A DNA stretch of 64,000 nt from contig NZ_AYKS02000067.1 of assembly GCF_000496755.2 (NCBI RefSeq), forward strand, positions 96,671 to 160,670, written 5' to 3'. The first letter of the stretch is position 1. Each line of letters begins with the position of its first letter. This document shows, in pieces, positions 61,392 through 64,000 of the stretch. The DNA is from Serratia sp. DD3 (GTDB lineage Bacteria; Pseudomonadota; Gammaproteobacteria; Enterobacterales; Enterobacteriaceae). The position numbers and the translations under genes are program-made. Below the pieces are notes generated by a model that saw only the letters and a list, made by a program, of their open reading frames with translations, ran no database searches and was not told the origin of the DNA.

Positions 61392-61563
61392 AATAATTCG
61401 AGTTGCAGGAAGGCGGCGACGCAGAGAATCCCCAGGAGCTTACACTGATAAGTGACTGGGGTGAGCGACAAATCCGCCGCTTGCGGCGGCCCCGGAGGGG
61501 CGAGGGCCATGGATGGACCTCGTAATAAAGCCAACACATGCAACTTGAAGTATAACGAGTATA
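61391..61563. repeat. ERIC element at the right island junction
   Basis: AATAATTCGAGTTGCAGGAA, AGAATCCCCAGGAGCTTACA and AAGTGACTGGGGTGAGCG are the ERIC arms and core, followed by a GC-rich insert of about 50 bases with a CCGCCGCTTGCGGCGG palindrome, then CATGCAACTTGAAGTATAAC. Its right tip GTATATT is shared with tsaC, where the truncated tsaC copy begins. Confidence 0.88.
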
Positions 61564-62560
61564 TTAATGACAACGTGTTGAGTAAGCGGCAGCGTGCCAT
61601 GATGTTTGTCAGTTGGCCAGGCCCAGTGACCTGAGTGATCCCGGCAAAACAACAAACCTTACGCCTCCTTACTGGGACTGGGCGATTTGATTCACTGGCG
61701 GTTCGTGTTAGCGCACATCCGTTGGTGTAACAGCTTTATCGTCAGTTTGGTAAGCCTTTGGTCTCAATCAGTGCAAACATAAGTGGTAAGCCGCCGTGTC
61801 GCACGGTTATAGAAGTGAGGCAGCAGTTTGGTGACTCTTTTCCGGTATTGGCGGGTGATGTAGGTGGTCGGTTGAACCCTTCTGAAATTCGAGATGCTCT
61901 GACGGGTAAACAGCTCCGTCAGGGCTAGAGGCTATTTGTATGGAAAAGTTTGCGGTATTAGGTAATCCGATTGCTCATAGTAAATCTCCTCGCATTCATG
62001 CACTTTTTGCTGAGCAAACAGGGATCGAACACCCTTATGGTAAAGTATTGGTTCCGCTTGAGGATTTTGAACGGATGCTACAGCAGTTTATTGCTGCTGG
62101 TGGCCAGGGAGCCAATGTCACCGTACCTTTTAAAGAACAAGCTTATAAAGTGGCGACTGAACTCAGTGAAAGAGCGACCGTGGCAGGGGCGGTTAATACA
62201 CTCAAGGTATTACCTGGTGGTCAATTGTTGGGGGATAATACTGATGGTATTGGTTTGCTGTCAGATCTTGAGCGGCAGCAATTGATCCAGCCTAGTGATC
62301 GTGTGCTGCTGGTTGGGGCAGGGGGCGCGGCAAGAGGCGTTATGTTGCCGTTACTCGCTTTTGGTTGCCAGGTTGTACTCACTAATCGTACTTTTAGTCG
62401 TGCACAGGAATTGATGAAAGAGTTCCAACATCTGGGGGCGGTTAGCGCACTGTCTATGGATCAGCTAGAACAACAGCATGTTGACCTGGTTATTAACGCG
62501 ACTGCATCAGGGATTAATGGTGAGATCCCCGCTTTACCAGAAAGTATGGTGAAGAGTACT
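61559..62560 (+). repeat. Right copy of the tsaC-aroE direct repeat flanking the T6SS island
   Basis: Same orientation as 28265-29122 and 33.3-33.4 kb away. It carries the broken tsaC 3' part and the intact aroE 5' part. Confidence 0.9.
61565..61928 (+). pseudogene. tsaC pseudogene, 5'-truncated
   Basis: Matches tsaC from codon 72 to the stop. It lacks the first 71 codons, has TGG changed to TGA near 61632 and CAA changed to TAA near 61729, and carries a 6-base insertion near 61668. It still ends at the same TAG, 11 bases before aroE, so the local aroE ribosome-binding context is preserved. Confidence 0.93.
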
Positions 62561-62758
62561 ACCCGATGTTATGACATGTTCTACCAACATGGGAGCACGC
62601 CATTTCTGGCCTGGGTTCAGCAATTGGGTGTTCAGCAGTATGCGGATGGTTTGGGTATGTTGGTAGGGCAAGCTGCACATGCTTTCTTTTTGTGGCACGG
62701 TGTTATGCCGGAGATAGAGCCAGTGTTGAAGCAATTGCGTAAAGAATTGGCGATGTGA
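61940..62758 (+). CDS. aroE: Shikimate dehydrogenase AroE (intact copy)
   Basis: 272 residues, as in E. coli. NADP-dependent reduction of 3-dehydroshikimate in aromatic amino acid synthesis. Shikimate-binding [10 protein letters not shown], catalytic Lys in NVTVPFKEQ and Asp in NTDGIGL; NADP loop [11 protein letters not shown]. The only complete aroE in the window. Upstream tsaC is a pseudogene, so it may be transcribed from island-end or repeat-borne sequence. Confidence 0.97.
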   Translation: MEKFAVLGNPIAHSKSPRIHALFAEQTGIEHPYGKVLVPLEDFERMLQQFIAAGGQGANVTVPFKEQAYKVATELSERATVAGAVNTLKVLPGGQLLGDNTDGIGLLSDLERQQLIQPSDRVLLVGAGGAARGVMLPLLAFGCQVVLTNRTFSRAQELMKEFQHLGAVSALSMDQLEQQHVDLVINATASGINGEIPALPESMVKSTTRCYDMFYQHGSTPFLAWVQQLGVQQYADGLGMLVGQAAHAFFLWHGVMPEIEPVLKQLRKELAM

Positions 62759-62763
62759 GTATG

Positions 62764-62785
62764 GCCCCGCAGTGATAAGCGGGGC
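62764..62785. terminator. Hairpin between convergent aroE and yrdA
   Basis: GCCCCGC at 62764-62770 pairs with GCGGGGC at 62779-62785 around AGTGATAA. Strong stem but no T-run on either side, so termination is plausible rather than certain. yrdB, which lies here in E. coli, is absent. Confidence 0.55.
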
Positions 62786-62793
62786 GATGACAA

Positions 62794-63336
62794 TCAGCTA
62801 TTTTCGGCAAGGTATTCATTCTTCCAGCGAACATAATTATTGGCGGAGTAGAGCAATCCTTCCAATTCCGCTGGCGTTAATTTCCTTACCTGGCGTGCTG
62901 GGCTGCCTACATATAGGTAGCCACTCTCAAGGCGATTTCCCGAAGTGACCATACTACCTGCGCCTATCATCACGTCATCTTCTATTATTGCGCCGTCGAG
63001 CAAGATTGCGCCCATTCCCACCAGCACGCGGTTACCAATGTTACAACCGTGCAGTATCGCTTTGTGTCCTACGGTGACATTCTCACCAATCAGTAGGGGA
63101 TACCCAGCGGGATTATGGGTGGACTGATGGGTAACATGTAGCACACAGCCATCCTGGATATTACTACGAGCACCAATTCTCACTGCATTAACATCGCCGC
63201 GAATAGCAACCAAGGGCCAGATGCTAACATCATCAGCGAGTTCAACGTTACCGATCACCACGCTGGAAGGATCGATCATGACTCGCTGACCAATGTTAGG
63301 GGTGTAATGAAGATAAGCACGTACAGCATTGGTCAT
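62794..63336 (-). CDS. yrdA: Gamma-carbonic-anhydrase-like protein YrdA
   Basis: 180 residues from the ATG complementary to 63334-63336 (MTNAVRAYLHYTPNIGQRVM); an ATG five codons upstream is less likely. Left-handed beta-helix of hexapeptide repeats (VVIGNVELADDVSIWPLVAI) with the metal-site histidines in HVTHQST and GHKAILHGC. A zinc-binding trimer; enzymatic activity unproven. Convergent with aroE and divergent from rrn, as in E. coli. Confidence 0.94.
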   Translation of the reverse strand: MTNAVRAYLHYTPNIGQRVMIDPSSVVIGNVELADDVSIWPLVAIRGDVNAVRIGARSNIQDGCVLHVTHQSTHNPAGYPLLIGENVTVGHKAILHGCNIGNRVLVGMGAILLDGAIIEDDVMIGAGSMVTSGNRLESGYLYVGSPARQVRKLTPAELEGLLYSANNYVRWKNEYLAENS

Positions 63337-63500
63337 GTTAAGGCCTCGCATCAGGTTCGGAATTACTGGAAATACTAGACTTTGGTAGTGAAATTACAAC
63401 AAGCTTGCAACATTAACGGTGGGAAAACAGCGTCTTTCGGGTAAGAATCACGCGAAATGACGTAAAAACGCGCATTCGAAAAAAAAGATCTAAAAACAGG

Positions 63501-63528
63501 TTGTGGAAAAAACGAAGATCCCTATAAT
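63501..63528 (+). promoter_or_regulatory. rrn P1 promoter
   Basis: TTGTGG at 63501-63506 and TATAAT at 63523-63528, 16 bases apart, with the GCGCCTCC discriminator of enteric rrn P1 promoters. The AT-rich GAAAAAAAAGATCTAAAAAC stretch just upstream is a probable UP element. A clear P2 was not found. Confidence 0.88.
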
Positions 63529-63673
63529 GCGCCTCCATCGACACGAAAACTTGTGAACAGGTTCACAGAGTTAACGTGATATTCAAAGAATAACTTGAGC
63601 AATCAGGCCTCTTTGAGATGAGGGAGCGTAACATGCGCCACCTCGAGTTGACGGGCGAAAGCCAGTAACTCAC

Positions 63674-63685
63674 TGCTCTTTAACA
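63674..63685 (+). promoter_or_regulatory. rrn boxA antitermination site
   Basis: TGCTCTTTAACA is the exact enteric rrn boxA, bound by NusB and S10 (NusE). It lies in the leader about 160 bases before the 16S gene. Confidence 0.9.
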
Positions 63686-63835
63686 ATTTATCAGACAATC
63701 TGTGTGGGCACTCACAAAGACGATATCCAGTTGCTTCGGCAACAAAAAAATATCAAGTCTTAAAGAGTGACTCATGTAAGTAAAATTCATGCAGTAATCT
63801 TTGAGCATCGCTATTAACTTAGCAAATCAAGCTTT

Positions 63836-64000
63836 TAATTGAAGAGTTTGATCATGGCTCAGATTGAACGCTGGCGGCAGGCTTAACACATGCAAGTCGA
63901 GCGGTAGCACAGGGGAGCTTGCTCCTTGGGTGACGAGCGGCGGACGGGTGAGTAATGTCTGGGAAACTGCCTGATGGAGGGGGATAACTACTGGAAACGG
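63836..64000 (+). rRNA. rrs: 16S ribosomal RNA, 5' part cut by the window edge
   Basis: AATTGAAGAGTTTGATCATGGCTC is the universal 16S start (quoted here in part as GAAGAGTTTGATCATGGCTC), followed by the enterobacterial V1 region to the end of the window. The mature 5' end is placed at about 63836 by alignment with E. coli. Confidence 0.97.

Larger units (their letters stand above)
29126..61558. other. Genomic island carrying a complete T6SS
   Basis: This 32-kb block sits between the two tsaC-aroE repeats, in a neighbourhood where E. coli has tsaC directly followed by aroE. It holds 22 T6SS-related genes on the + strand, at least six ERIC-like elements and two IS fragments at its right end. 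No integrase, tRNA gene or att site is visible, so tRNA-directed integration is not supported. Confidence 0.85.

Noticed and set aside
61452..61634. Open frame spanning the ERIC and the tsaC remnant
   Set aside because: It joins repeat DNA to out-of-context tsaC codons and has no independent support.

Overview
The window is a chromosomal segment of a gammaproteobacterium of the order Enterobacterales. The str, S10, spc and alpha ribosomal operons are laid out as in Escherichia coli, and protein lengths and sequences are close to the E. coli forms. They are followed by the zntR-arfA-mscL-trkA-rsmB-fmt-def-dprA-smg-yrdD-tsaC-aroE-yrdA-rrn neighbourhood. ERIC-type repeats of the kind common in Serratia and Yersinia suggest Yersiniaceae or a near relative, but the species cannot be fixed by eye. 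bfd-bfr (between tufA and rpsJ), yhdN (between rplQ and zntR) and yrdB (between aroE and yrdA), which E. coli has at these points, are absent.

Layout: 1-1289, end of yheO and tusDCB. 1312-5893, str operon (rpsL, rpsG, fusA, tufA). 6088-11312, S10 operon with its L4-type leader. 11337-16956, spc operon including secY and rpmJ. 16957-20008, alpha operon with the S4-type leader. 20141-28628, zntR, arfA, mscL, trkA, rsmB, fmt, def, dprA, smg, yrdD and tsaC. About 29123-61558 is an island holding a complete type VI secretion system (T6SS). 61559-62758 holds a decayed second tsaC and the intact aroE. 62794-63336 is yrdA, and the rrn promoter, leader and start of 16S rRNA close the window.

The T6SS locus contains all thirteen core components (TssA-TssM, with VgrG=TssI, Hcp=TssD and ClpV=TssH). 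It also has a post-translational control set: FHA protein, PppA-type phosphatase, PpkA-type kinase, TagF and TagJ/ImpE. At its front is a loading and spike module: VgrG, a DUF2169 protein fused to pentapeptide repeats, a second pentapeptide-repeat protein, DUF3540 and a DUF4150 PAAR-like tip. No recognisable toxin or immunity gene is present, so the cargo is unknown or encoded elsewhere.

The most striking structural feature is that the island is flanked by direct repeats of about 0.86 and 1.0 kb covering the 3' part of tsaC and the 5' part of aroE. Decay is reciprocal: tsaC is intact on the left and broken on the right, while aroE is broken on the left and intact on the right. ERIC-like elements lie at both junctions and in the main gaps inside the island, and IS982-like and IS1-like fragments sit at its right end.
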